Source: Bradyrhizobium sp. 190
GTDB lineage: Bacteria; Pseudomonadota; Alphaproteobacteria; Rhizobiales; Xanthobacteraceae
Reading direction: 5' to 3'
NCBI RefSeq assembly: GCF_023073415.1
Contig: NZ_JADPJL010000024.1
Coordinates: 62,001 to 126,000, forward strand
DNA length: 64,000 bases
This document shows, piece by piece, positions 44,876-54,104 of this stretch. Each line of letters opens with the position of its first letter. Position 1 is the stretch's first letter. The translations under genes and the position numbers were made by a program. Under the pieces are notes generated by a model. It ran no database searches, was not told where the DNA came from, and saw only the letters and a program-made list of their open reading frames with translations.

Positions 44876-45055
44876 ATGCCCCGCCTCCCCGACCAGGTCG
44901 ACGCGCCGATGACACCGCGCCAACTGGCGACGCTCCGCACCCTCAGCGCCGAGGCCTATCAGCCGAAGTTGTTCGAGAGGGATCTGACGGCAAGGGAAGC
45001 CGAGCGGCGGATCGCGGCGCTGAAGGCGGAGATCGAGCTGGCGAATTCGTTTTGA
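44876..45055 (+). CDS. DUF3072-like small protein
   Basis: A 59-residue protein: MPRLPDQVDAPMTPRQLATL then RTLSAEAYQPKLFERDLTAR, EAERRIAALKAEIELANSF. This 'PMT--Q---L--LS-EA-------LT--EA---I--L' is the DUF3072 pattern. ATG 44876 follows GGAG six bases upstream. It is just after the LexA-type box. Function unknown. Confidence 0.75.
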   Translation: MPRLPDQVDAPMTPRQLATLRTLSAEAYQPKLFERDLTAREAERRIAALKAEIELANSF

Positions 45056-45061
45056 TAAGCA

Positions 45062-45206
45062 AGCGTAGTCCGGATGAGCCAACGGCTCGCGCGACTGCGT
45101 GCCCAGCAACGAGCGCAATTGCGCTCGCACAGTGGTGACAGGCTCTGCGACATCCGGGACCTTGTCTCTGATCCCGCGTATCGCTGTGCTCATGCGGGCC
45201 GCTTGC
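45062..45206. repeat. Dispersed repeat, copy 2
   Basis: Related to 43267-43347: starts AGCGTAGTCCGGATGAGC, includes CGACATCCGGGACC and GATCCCGCGTATCGC, and ends CTCATGCGGGCCGCTTGC. It is 60 bp longer than copy 1 owing to extra sequence in the first half. It ends just at the stop of the ThuA-like gene. Confidence 0.65.
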
Positions 45207-45982
45207 TAGGGCGATCGTCGAATAGACCAGAGGATCGCATTCGCTAAGATTCGCTGGTAGCGGGCGTCCTGCCAGACTGACGGCTCGTGGCCTAGCGCCG
45301 TATAGAATACGCGTCCCTCGCCGTAAGTTCGCGTCCATGCGAGAGGCCAACCATAGAATCGCCGATGCACGCCGGCCTTGCCAACGTCCACCGAGCTTGG
45401 GTCGAGGCGCAGGAGCACGCGTGATCCGCGATAGTCGAAGTCGCTGATCTGGTAGATCTCGTCCTCGATTTGCAACGAATTCCCGAGAAAAGCCACCAGG
45501 GGATCGCGGGGATCAATTACCTCGATCGTCACGGCCTGATGCCAGGGATGACCATTAAAGTAGCCGCCGACCAGATCGAGATAGTCCGGCCAGCTGTAGA
45601 ATGTGTCCGTCGCCGAATGAACGCCGAGGAACCCGCGGCCTGAGCGCACAAAGTTGAGAAGCGCCGTCTTTTGCGCGCCGCTCATCGGAAGTTCTCCTGA
45701 CGTGTAGAACATCACCGCGGCGTAGCGCTCGAGGTTTTCGGCGGAAAATTCAGACGTGTCTTCCGTTGCATTGACTTCAAAGACACCCGAATTGCTTCCA
45801 AGCTGATGCAGGACTGTCTTGGAAAGCGGTATGACATCGTGCCGGTAGCCGGCCGAGTGTGTGAAATAGAGGATGCGCTCCGGCGAGCGCTCGGCATGCG
45901 CGCCGAGTGGCCGGATTGCCGCCGCGCTGCCGAGGAGCGCGATGAACTCACGTCGCCTCACAATCCTCTCCGCGAAACCCAA
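45206..45982 (-). CDS. Exported ThuA-like protein
   Basis: A 258-residue protein with a twin-arginine-like signal (RRREFIALLGSAAAIRPLGA). The mature part is ThuA-like: ILYFTHSAGYRHDVIPLSK, VMFYTSGELPMSGAQKTALL, GRGFLGVHSATDTFYSWPDY, and GEGRVFYTALGHEPSVW. ThuA proteins have a glutamine-amidotransferase-like fold and are linked to sugar use or other unknown roles. Confidence 0.87.
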   Translation of the reverse strand: MGFAERIVRRREFIALLGSAAAIRPLGAHAERSPERILYFTHSAGYRHDVIPLSKTVLHQLGSNSGVFEVNATEDTSEFSAENLERYAAVMFYTSGELPMSGAQKTALLNFVRSGRGFLGVHSATDTFYSWPDYLDLVGGYFNGHPWHQAVTIEVIDPRDPLVAFLGNSLQIEDEIYQISDFDYRGSRVLLRLDPSSVDVGKAGVHRRFYGWPLAWTRTYGEGRVFYTALGHEPSVWQDARYQRILANAILWSIRRSP

Positions 45983-45999
45983 CCAACCATCTGCTGGAA

Positions 46000-47146
46000 G
46001 AAGCTTAGCATAGATCTAGCCCGGCGCTGGCCCTGCGGGATCGCCCTCCGTCGTATGCAACGCCCACGTTCAGTTCATGGCGCCGCGGCTTAGCGACATT
46101 CGTCAATGGCCAGCCAGCAAGTGGATCCCGCATATCGCTCTACTCATGCGGGCTACTTGCAGCATTCGACCCGTCCAGCCCCCTTCCCCAAAAATATTCC
46201 CCTTCCCGTTTCCCCCAAAACCACGCCCATAACTCCGGCTCCTCATCCCCTTGAACGAGGGGCGTATCGCGATCGTCACGAAACGTTGGGATGGGGTGCG
46301 GTGGACGCGGCAGCGTTGGGCGCGCAGGCATGTTCGCAGGGCGGTTTTCCGTGAGCGATCGACAGCGTGTAGACGAACGGCGCTTAAACGCCTCCGCCCA
46401 GAACTTCGGCCGGTCGCACATAGCCGGTTGAATGGTTTGGTGAAGGAAGCTGCGTACGGCAAAACTGTGTGGTCCTGGCACCCGTTGCTGGTGTCAAATC
46501 GGCGGAGGTTTTCGCAAGCCCAACCGGGTCTCGCAAAACCGCTAATTCGCCGATGACGGAGGCAAGAGGAATTCGTCTCCGGGGAGAGCGCGGCATAAGC
46601 CGTAAAACCATTGCGCAGGGAAGGCCGGATGCTCTCCGCTGGACCTGTATGCTCGTGTGCGCACTTCTTTGTGCACATTGCACACGAGACCGCGGGTGCA
46701 GCGCGCACCCGGTCTTCCCTGCGCCCTCATTGGGCGAGAGCTTCGGTCAAGCCTCGGGCGCATCGCGCCGCGAGATTACGGATGCATATTCAGTTGTCAT
46801 CGCCCGGCTTGCCGCCTCCGCTAAAGCTCCGGCAAGCCAGCGAGGAAAGGCCTCGACGAAGCCTTGGCGTGGCGACCCAGTATTCCAGAGACAGCAGTGA
46901 TTGAATCGATAGGCCGCGGCGTACTGGATGCCCCGCTTTCGCGGAGCATGACAGTTTTTGTGCGGCGAGAGTCTGGATCGCTTCCTTTCGCCCGTTGCGC
47001 TAATGCGGACAATTCGCCTTCGCCCGTAATGACGCCACAAACGGTCCCTCCCCTACGCAAGTCTGGGGTTTGCCATCTGGATAACGCCGCATGGTTGCGC
47101 TATCATTATCCAACCGGTTAAAAGCCGGGTTTTGAGGGAGAACAAC
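46000..47146. other. Non-coding, repeat-bearing region
   Basis: No convincing gene in about 1.1 kb; the open frames are short and antisense to each other. It holds repeat copy 3 (46124-46160) and a hairpin (GGCTTGCCG 46806-46814 / CGGCAAGCC 46830-46838). The stretch 46590-46745 resembles intergenic DNA I recall from other Bradyrhizobium genomes. The end (47120-47146) is the leader of the sugar-binding protein gene. Confidence 0.55.
46124..46160. repeat. Dispersed repeat, copy 3 (partial)
   Basis: GATCCCGCATATCGCTCTAC then TCATGCGGGCTACTTGC, nearly identical to the right half of copy 1 (43311-43347). Only this half is present. Confidence 0.7.
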
Positions 47147-48532
47147 GTGATATCCAAGAAATTAGGTGGGCTTTCACTCGCGGTCGCAGCCGTCGGGCTG
47201 TTTTACGCAACGGCACCCGCGCTCGCCCAGCAAAAAACCATCACCGTCTGGTTCGGCAAGGGCTTTTACAAATCCGAGGACGATGCGCTGCTTGAGGCGA
47301 TCAAGAAATTCGAGGCCAAGACCGGCATCAAGGTCGAACTGTCGCAATACGCCATCCAGGACATGATCCCGAAGACGGTGGCTGCGCTGGATTCCGGAAC
47401 CGTACCCGACGTCGCCTATTCCGACAGCTATGACGTGCAGGCGCAGGGCAAATGGGCGTTCGAGGGCAAGCTTGAGGATCTCGGCGACATCCTGACGCCG
47501 ATGAAATCGGCGTTCGCGCCGAACACGCTGGAAACCGCTCTGCTCTATAACGACGTCGCCAAGAAGAAAGCCTATTACGGCTTCCCGCTGAAGCAGCAGA
47601 GCATGCACGTCCAGATCTGGCAGGACATGCTGGAACAGGCCGGCTTCAAGCAAAGCGACATCCCGACCAAGTGGGAAGATTACTGGTCGTTCTGGTGCGA
47701 CAAGGTGCAGCCCGCGATCCGCAAGGCCACCGGCCAGCGTGTCTACGCCGTCGGCCAGCCGATGGGCGTGGAATCCACCGACGCCTTCCAGTCGTTCTAC
47801 ACCTTCATGGACGCCTACAACGTCAAGCTGGTCGATGACGACGGCAAGCTCCTGGTCGACGATCCCAAGGTGCGGGAAAACCTGATCAAGGCGATGAAGG
47901 ATTATACCGATACCTACCTCAAGACCTGCTCGCCGCCCTCCTCCACCACCTGGAAGGACCCGGACAACAACGTCGCCTTCCACAACAAGACGATCGTGAT
48001 GACGCACAACTTCACGATCTCGATCGCGGCGAAATGGCTCGACGACTCCAACAACGCGGCACTGACGCCGGAACAGCGGGCACTCGGCAAGAAGAACTAT
48101 GACGAGACCATCATCACCGCGTCGTTCCCCAACAAGCCGGACGGCACGCCGATCAAGTACCGCTCGGACGTCAAGACCGGGCTGATGTTCACGGTCGCCA
48201 AGAACAAGGCCGAGGGCAAGGAGTTCATCAAGTTCCTGCTGCAGGAGGAAAACCTTCGGCCCTATATCGAAGGCGCGCTCGGCCGCTGGTTCCCGGTGAC
48301 GACGGCCAGCCAGCAGAGCCCGTTCTGGCAGGCTGACCGCCATCGCAAGGCCGTGTACAATCAGTTCACCGGCGGCACCACGCCGTTCGACTTCACCAAG
48401 AACTGGAAGTTCACGATCCTCAACAACGAGAACGTCTGGGCCAAGGCGATGAACCGCGTGGTGAGCGAGAAGGTGCCGGTCGAAAAGGCCGTCGACGAAC
48501 TGATCGCCCGCATCAAGCAGGTCGCGGGTTAA
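47147..48532 (+). CDS. Sugar ABC transporter, binding protein
   Basis: A 461-residue extracellular solute-binding protein (family 1) with signal peptide ending ATAPALAQ. KTITVWFGKGFYKSEDDALL, KFEAKTGIKVELSQYAIQDM and VAALDSGTVPDVAYSDSYDV are typical of sugar-binding proteins. GTG 47147 is chosen because GAGGGAG precedes it. Two permease genes follow; no ATPase gene is seen. The ligand cannot be told. Confidence 0.92.
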   Translation: MISKKLGGLSLAVAAVGLFYATAPALAQQKTITVWFGKGFYKSEDDALLEAIKKFEAKTGIKVELSQYAIQDMIPKTVAALDSGTVPDVAYSDSYDVQAQGKWAFEGKLEDLGDILTPMKSAFAPNTLETALLYNDVAKKKAYYGFPLKQQSMHVQIWQDMLEQAGFKQSDIPTKWEDYWSFWCDKVQPAIRKATGQRVYAVGQPMGVESTDAFQSFYTFMDAYNVKLVDDDGKLLVDDPKVRENLIKAMKDYTDTYLKTCSPPSSTTWKDPDNNVAFHNKTIVMTHNFTISIAAKWLDDSNNAALTPEQRALGKKNYDETIITASFPNKPDGTPIKYRSDVKTGLMFTVAKNKAEGKEFIKFLLQEENLRPYIEGALGRWFPVTTASQQSPFWQADRHRKAVYNQFTGGTTPFDFTKNWKFTILNNENVWAKAMNRVVSEKVPVEKAVDELIARIKQVAG

Positions 48533-48570
48533 GGTAACCGATGCCGGCCGCTGCGGAAGTATGTAACCTC

Positions 48571-48711
48571 GTCGTCCCTGCCGAGTGCGCGGTTGCGCAC
48601 GGAGCAGGGACCCATACGCCGCGGCGGCCGTTTTGAAGGATGCTGGTCAACGACTTTGCACAATAACAACATCCTGTGGTTATGGGTCCCTGCGTTCGCA
48701 GGGACGGCGGC
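48571..48711. repeat. Dispersed element with nested inverted repeats
   Basis: GTCCCTGC (48574-48581) pairs with GCAGGGAC (48604-48611); a second GTCCCTGC-GTTC-GCAGGGAC is at 48686-48705; and GGGACCCATA (48608-48617) is inverted as TATGGGTCCC (48681-48690). A mobile-looking palindrome between the binding-protein and permease genes. Confidence 0.7.
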
Positions 48712-48753
48712 GTAGCCGCAGCCGGCATCACCTAAGCCTGCAAGAGTAGACGT

Positions 48754-49626
48754 ATGGCAATCACGCTTTCGGGCGACCACGCGACACCCGGTCCTCCGCT
48801 ATCCGCACGGCTCACCACCCCGCAAGTCTGGGGCATCGTGCTGCTGGCGCCCTATATCCTCGTGTTCCTGGCGTTCGTGGTCTATCCGGTCGGCTACGGG
48901 CTGTGGCTGGCGCGGCATCCGGCGAGCTATGTCGCGCTCTGGCACGATCCGATCTTCGCGCGCGCCGCCGTCAACACGCTGATCTTCCTGCTGGTCGGCA
49001 TCAATATCAAAATGGCGATCGCGCTGTTTTTGTCCGGCTTCTTCGCCCAGCAGCGCACCTGGATCAAATGGCTGTCGGTGCTGTTCATCCTGCCCTGGGC
49101 GGTGCCGTCGATCCCGACCATTCTCTCCGTGCGGTTCATGTTCAATCCGGAATGGGGCGTGGTCAACCAGCTGATCTTCAAGTTCACCGGCGAGGACGGC
49201 CCGAACTGGCTGAACGACCCGACGGTGGCGCTTAGCATGGCGATCGGCGTGCACATCTGGAAATCGCTGCCGTTCTGGACCCTGATCCTGATGACGGGAC
49301 GCCTCGCGATCTCGCATGATCTGTATGAAGCCGCCGAGGTCGACGGCGCGAGCTGGTGGCAGAAGTTCCGCTTCATCACCTGGCCGTCGATGCAGACGCT
49401 CTACATCACCTGCACGCTGCTCTCGATGATCTGGACGCTGGGTGACTTCAACAGCGTCTATCTCTTAACCGGCGGCGGTCCCGCCGATCTCACCCACGTG
49501 CTGGCCACACTCGGCATCCGCTATCTCCGGCTCGATCAGCTCTCGCTCGCGATGGCCTCCATCGTCTGCGCGCTGCCCTTCGTGCTGCCGCTGGTCTATT
49601 TCATGATGAAACGGTTGTCGCGATGA
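48754..49626 (+). CDS. Sugar ABC transporter permease 1
   Basis: A 290-residue MalF/UgpA-type permease with six transmembrane segments and the EAA loop LYEAAEVDGASWWQKFRFIT. It ends with an ATGA overlap into the second permease (49623-49626). A 221-bp repeat-bearing gap separates it from the binding-protein gene, which may lower its expression. Confidence 0.93.
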   Translation: MAITLSGDHATPGPPLSARLTTPQVWGIVLLAPYILVFLAFVVYPVGYGLWLARHPASYVALWHDPIFARAAVNTLIFLLVGINIKMAIALFLSGFFAQQRTWIKWLSVLFILPWAVPSIPTILSVRFMFNPEWGVVNQLIFKFTGEDGPNWLNDPTVALSMAIGVHIWKSLPFWTLILMTGRLAISHDLYEAAEVDGASWWQKFRFITWPSMQTLYITCTLLSMIWTLGDFNSVYLLTGGGPADLTHVLATLGIRYLRLDQLSLAMASIVCALPFVLPLVYFMMKRLSR

Positions 49627-50474
49627 AGCTGCCAACACTCCGCGAAATCGGTACCGAAGCAAAACTTCTGCTGATCGGCATTCCCGTGTTCATCTGGACC
49701 ATGGTGCCGATCTACCACATGTTCCTGTTCGCGATCTCGCCGAAGGAGGACGCGTTTTCAGGCAAGCTGTGGCCTACGCATCCGACGCTGAACAATTTCA
49801 ACATCGTGTTCCACCAGCAGCATTACTTCCTGCGCGATTTCTGGATTCAGTTCCTGAATTCGGTGGTGATCGCGCTTTCGGCGGGCGCGCTGACGTTGAT
49901 GATCGCGACTGCCGCGGCGTTTTCGATCTCGCGGCTGCGCGTGCCCGGCGGGCGCTGGGTGATGAATCTGGCGCTGTTCACCTATTTCATCCCGGCGGCG
50001 TTCCTCGCCGTGCCGATGTACCGCACCATGGGCAATTACGGCCTGCTCAATAATCACTGGTCGCTGATCCTCGCCATGGTCACCATCGCCTCGCCCTACG
50101 CGATCTGGGTGCTGAAGCAGGCCTCCGACAAGCTGCCGGTCGAACTGGATGAAGCCGCCACCATGGACGGCGCGACCACGCTGCAATTGTTCCGTCTGGT
50201 CTATGTGCCACTGATGATGCCGTCGCTGGTGGCGATCGGCACCTACGCGATCCTGCTCGCCTGGAACGAATATCTCTACGCCTTCCTGCTGCTCTCCAAG
50301 GACACCGAGATCACGCTTCCCGTAGCCCTCGGCAACTTCCTGGCCGCCGACGACTCGCCGTGGGAATTGCTGATGACCACCGGCTTCATCTACGCGCTGC
50401 CGCCGGCGGCGATCTATTACGCGTTCAAGCGCTATATGGTGGGCGGGCTGACCGCGGGCGCCGTGAAGTCGTGA
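49623..50474 (+). CDS. Sugar ABC transporter permease 2
   Basis: A 283-residue MalG/UgpE-type permease; the EAA loop is ELDEAATMDGATTLQLFRLV and WNEYLYAFLL is conserved near the C-terminus. Translationally coupled to permease 1. It is convergent with the polyamine-type operon, with no space between the two stops (50474/50475). Confidence 0.93.
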   Translation: MKLPTLREIGTEAKLLLIGIPVFIWTMVPIYHMFLFAISPKEDAFSGKLWPTHPTLNNFNIVFHQQHYFLRDFWIQFLNSVVIALSAGALTLMIATAAAFSISRLRVPGGRWVMNLALFTYFIPAAFLAVPMYRTMGNYGLLNNHWSLILAMVTIASPYAIWVLKQASDKLPVELDEAATMDGATTLQLFRLVYVPLMMPSLVAIGTYAILLAWNEYLYAFLLLSKDTEITLPVALGNFLAADDSPWELLMTTGFIYALPPAAIYYAFKRYMVGGLTAGAVKS

Positions 50475-51290
50475 CTACAGCGGCGCCGCGCTCTTAGCTT
50501 CAGAGCTCGACAGTTTCGAGGCGAGTGAAGCGAGCACGATCGTCACCGCGATGAGCGCGATCACCATGGTGCAGATCGCGTTGATCTCGGGCTTAACGCC
50601 CAGCCGCACCTCGGAGTAGATCCGGATCGGCAGCGTCGCCGAGCCCGGACCGGTGGTGAAACTCGCGATCACGACATCGTCGAGCGAGAGCGTGAACGCG
50701 AGCATCCAACCGGCGGCGATCGCCGGAACGATCAGCGGCAGCGTCACGCGAAGAAATGCCTGCACTGGATCGCAACCGAGGTCCATTGCCGCCTCCTCGA
50801 GGCTACGGTCGAGCGAGGCGAGGCGCGACTGCACCACAACGGTCACGAAGCACATGGTCAGCGTGGTGTGGGCGATCGTCACCGTCCAGAAGCCGCGCTC
50901 GGCGTTCAGCGCCACGAACAGCAAGAGCAGAGAAAGGCCCGAGATCACCTCCGGCATCACCAGCGGCGCATACAGCATCCCGGAAAACAGCGACCGGCCC
51001 CTGAAGCGCTCGCCACGAACTAGCCCAACCGCAGCCAGCGTGCCGAGCAGCGTTGCGATCGTGGCCGATACCGCGGCGACGCGAAGGCTCATCCATGCTG
51101 CATCCAGCATCGCGCGATCGTTGAAGAATTCGCGATACCAGCGCAGCGACCAGCCGCCCCACACCGTGACCAGCCGCGAATCGTTGAAGGAATAGATGAC
51201 CAGGATCACGATCGGCAGATACAGAAACGCCATTCCCAGCGCGAGCGCGGTGATGTTGAACGGCGAGATGGCGTTGGCCTTGCGAGCCAT
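50475..51290 (-). CDS. Polyamine-type ABC permease, PotI/YdcV-like
   Basis: A 271-residue permease: FLYLPIVILVIYSFNDSRLV, then EAA loop LEEAAMDLGCDPVQAFLRVT and FTLSLDDVVIASFTTGPGSA, which is typical of PotC/PotI. The start (ATG 51290) overlaps the stop of the upstream permease by one base. Confidence 0.92.
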   Translation of the reverse strand: MARKANAISPFNITALALGMAFLYLPIVILVIYSFNDSRLVTVWGGWSLRWYREFFNDRAMLDAAWMSLRVAAVSATIATLLGTLAAVGLVRGERFRGRSLFSGMLYAPLVMPEVISGLSLLLLFVALNAERGFWTVTIAHTTLTMCFVTVVVQSRLASLDRSLEEAAMDLGCDPVQAFLRVTLPLIVPAIAAGWMLAFTLSLDDVVIASFTTGPGSATLPIRIYSEVRLGVKPEINAICTMVIALIAVTIVLASLASKLSSSEAKSAAPL

Positions 51291-52204
51291 CAGTTCGCCC
51301 CTCCGAGCTGACGGCGCTGCAGCCGGTCGTAGAGCAATAGCGGCGGCACCAGCAGCACCAGCAACGCGACGGCTGCCGCTGCGGCGACCGGCCAGTCCTT
51401 GTTGGTGAAGAATTCCAACCACAGCGTCTGGCCGATCATCATCGAACTGGAACCGGCCAGAAGATCGGGAATGACGAACTCGCCGACGATCGGGATGAAG
51501 CATAGCAGCGCACCGGCGCCGACCCCCGGCAGGGACAGCGGAAACGTCACCAGCCAGAATGCCCGAAGCGGCGACGCACCGAGGTCGCTTGCGGCTTCCA
51601 GCAGCGAGGGATCCATCCTGGCGAGCGTCGCATAGAGCGGCAGGATCATGAACGGCAGGTAGGAATAGACGATGCCGATATACATCGCGCTGTCGGTCGA
51701 GAGCCACACCACCGGCGTCGAGACCAGGTGCAGCGCGAGCAGTACCTTGTTGAGCAGCCCGTCATGCTGCAAAATATTGATCCAGGCATAGATGCGGATC
51801 AGGAACGAGGTCCAGAACGGAATGATTACCAGCATCATCGCGATCGCCTGCCAGCGTTGCGGCAGCCGCGCCATGCCATAGGCGATGGGATAGCCGATCA
51901 ACAGCAGGATCAATGTCGAGGTCACCGCGACGACGAGGCTGCGCAAATAAGAGCTGATATAGAGATTGTCCGAGACCAGCAGACTGAAATTATCCAGCGT
52001 AAGCTGCGCGAAGGCCGCCTTGATCGCCGCCCATCCTTCGGTGAAATCGAACAAGGGCACATAGGGCGGCTGCGCGATCGCGGTCTGCGACAAGCTGATC
52101 TTCAGCACGAAGCCGAACGGCACCAGGAAGAACAGCACCATCCAGACATAGGGCGCGATCGCAGCATAGCGCGCCGGCTGCGCGAAAATGCGGCGCGCGC
52201 TCAT
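51290..52204 (-). CDS. Polyamine-type ABC permease, PotH/YdcU-like
   Basis: A 304-residue permease: YVWMVLFFLVPFGFVLKISL, the region FWTSFLIRIYAWINILQHDG typical of PotB/PotH, and EAA loop LLEAASDLGASPLRAFWLVT. ATG 52204 overlaps the ATPase stop (ATGA). The set ATPase-PotH-PotI is one operon without a binding protein in view. Confidence 0.92.
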   Translation of the reverse strand: MSARRIFAQPARYAAIAPYVWMVLFFLVPFGFVLKISLSQTAIAQPPYVPLFDFTEGWAAIKAAFAQLTLDNFSLLVSDNLYISSYLRSLVVAVTSTLILLLIGYPIAYGMARLPQRWQAIAMMLVIIPFWTSFLIRIYAWINILQHDGLLNKVLLALHLVSTPVVWLSTDSAMYIGIVYSYLPFMILPLYATLARMDPSLLEAASDLGASPLRAFWLVTFPLSLPGVGAGALLCFIPIVGEFVIPDLLAGSSSMMIGQTLWLEFFTNKDWPVAAAAAVALLVLLVPPLLLYDRLQRRQLGGAN

Positions 52205-53376
52205 TGCTCCAGCACCACGCAGTCGTCGGGCGTGAACCACGCCACCACGCGCTGACCCACGCTATAGGTATCCCTGTCGAGCCGCGCGGTATTGGCCACC
52301 GACGAGCGCACCATCGCGCCGGAATCGAGCTTGACCTTGTAGACGGTTGAGCCGCCAAGATATCCGACATCGGTGACGACGCCTTCGAGCCGGTTGATCG
52401 CCTGCGAATTGTCCGCATCCGACGCCGGGCCGCGGCGCGACAGCTTTACCTTCTCGGGGCGGATCGCGACCGTGACCAGGGACTTCGTGACAGGCTGACG
52501 CGGCGCGGCGACCACGATGGCACCGCCATCCCGGGTCGCAACCGTCAGGCGCTGATGTTCGTGCGACGTGACTTCGCCGTCGAACAGGTTGACGTCGCCA
52601 ACGAACTCGGCGACCCAGCGCGAGGCGGGTGCCTCGTAAAGGTCGCGCGGGGTCGCAACCTGTTCGAGCCGGCCGGCATCCATCACGCCGATTCTGTTGG
52701 CCATCGTCATCGCCTCTTCCTGGTCGTGGGTGACGATGATGAAGGTCATGCCGAGACGGCCCTGCAGCTCCATCAATTCGAGCTGCGTGCTCTCACGCAG
52801 CTTCTTGTCGAGCGCCGCCAGCGGCTCGTCGAGCAACAGAACCTTGGGCCGCCGCGCCAGCGAGCGTGCCAGCGCCACGCGCTGCCTCTGGCCGCCGGAA
52901 AGCTGGTCCGGCTTGCGCTTCTCCATGCCATCGAGCCTGACCAGCGCGACCATCTCGGCGACGCGGGTGTCGATGGCGGCGCGGGCCATCCCTGCGCGCT
53001 TCAGCCCGAACGCGATATTGTCCCGCACGGAGAGATGCGGGAACAGCGCGTAGTTCTGGAACATCATGTTGACGGGCCGCTCATACGGCAGCACCGGCGC
53101 GATATCGCGGCCACTGAGCAGGATGCGGCCCTCGTCGGGCGTCTCGAAGCCGGCAAGCATGCGCAGCAGCGTGGTCTTGCCGCAGCCGCTCGGCCCCAAT
53201 AGCGCAAAGAACTCGCCGGCCCGGATGTCGAGCGAGAGCCGGTCCACCGCGCGGAAGGCGCCGAAATTCTTGGAGACCCCCTCGATCCGGAGCAAGGGCA
53301 TGTCGGCCGCCGCCTCGGCGGGTGCCGCCGATACGTCGATATTCGGCCTGCCGATATCAGGCGATTCCTCAGTCAT
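52201..53376 (-). CDS. potA: Polyamine-type ABC ATPase
   Basis: A 391-residue ATPase. Walker A is LLGPSGCGKTTLLRMLAGFE, the Q-loop is NMMFQNYALFPHLSV, the signature is LSGGQRQRVALARSLA, Walker B is VLLLDEPLAALD and the switch His is VTHDQEEAM. A C-terminal TOBE domain (VAIRPEKVKLSRR) follows. It is the first gene of the operon with the two permeases. Confidence 0.93.
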   Translation of the reverse strand: MTEESPDIGRPNIDVSAAPAEAAADMPLLRIEGVSKNFGAFRAVDRLSLDIRAGEFFALLGPSGCGKTTLLRMLAGFETPDEGRILLSGRDIAPVLPYERPVNMMFQNYALFPHLSVRDNIAFGLKRAGMARAAIDTRVAEMVALVRLDGMEKRKPDQLSGGQRQRVALARSLARRPKVLLLDEPLAALDKKLRESTQLELMELQGRLGMTFIIVTHDQEEAMTMANRIGVMDAGRLEQVATPRDLYEAPASRWVAEFVGDVNLFDGEVTSHEHQRLTVATRDGGAIVVAAPRQPVTKSLVTVAIRPEKVKLSRRGPASDADNSQAINRLEGVVTDVGYLGGSTVYKVKLDSGAMVRSSVANTARLDRDTYSVGQRVVAWFTPDDCVVLEQ

Positions 53377-53546
53377 GTGATCTGCCAGCCCCGTCGTGAC
53401 CGCACGCTAGCGGCGGATCGGCATCCGCTCAACCGCTTCACGGCGCACGGCCACAACATTATGGGTGCCGCCGCGCTCGGCTCTGGTATGGTTCTGAGCG
53501 CTTGGAACGCCCGGGTTTCTCGCAGTATGCGGGATCGCGGAGGAAG

Positions 53547-54049
53547 ATGATGACCGTTAGGAATCTGTTGGCTGCGACCACACTTCTTTCCCTGCTCGCC
53601 GGCGCGGCCGCCGCACAGGAAGCCCTCGTGAGCTACAAATCGTTGAGCCCCGAACTGGCGCTCGATCTGGCGCGAGCGACGCTGGCAGATTGCCGAAAGC
53701 GCGGCTTTCAGGTGTCGGTCGCCGTTGTCGATCGCTTCGGCGTCACGCAGGTGCTGCTGCGCGACCGCTTTGCAGGCCCGCACACGGTGTCGACCGCTTC
53801 AGGCAAGGCATGGACCGCGGTCAGCTTTCGCACCAGCACGACCGAACTCAACGCCATCAGCCAGCCCGGGATGATGCAGGCCGGAATCCGCAACCTGCCC
53901 GGCGCCGTCATCATCGGCGGCGGGCTGACGGTCGAGGCGGCAGGCTCACTGCTGGGCGCCGTTGGCGTCTCCGGGGCTCCCGGCGGCGACGCGGACGAGG
54001 CCTGCGCCAAGGCGGGCATCGACCCGTACGCGACAAGCTCGATTTCTAG
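53547..54049 (+). pseudogene. GlcG/HbpS-like heme-binding family protein, C-terminal frameshift
   Basis: A signal peptide (LLAATTLLSLLAGAAAA) precedes a GlcG domain: LSPELALDLARATLADCRKR, VAVVDRFGVTQVLLRDRFAG and GAVIIGGGLTVEAAGSLLGA, then GDADEACAKAGID. At about 54,020 a missing base moves the natural end VRDKLDF-stop (TAG 54047-54049) out of frame. The actual frame runs on 147 codons to 54491, antisense to the superoxide dismutase gene. Only the last seven residues are affected, so function may remain. GGAGGAAG precedes ATG 53547. Confidence 0.75.
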
Positions 54050-54104
54050 GGCGTGCATCTGCGTCGAAGACGTAGCGTTCAGCTTTTACCTTGCTGGCGC
54101 CCGA

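Noticed and set aside
46103-46904. Several overlapping open frames of 70-200 codons
   Set aside because: They overlap on both strands, are rich in Arg, Ser and Pro, and match no family; the region bears repeats.
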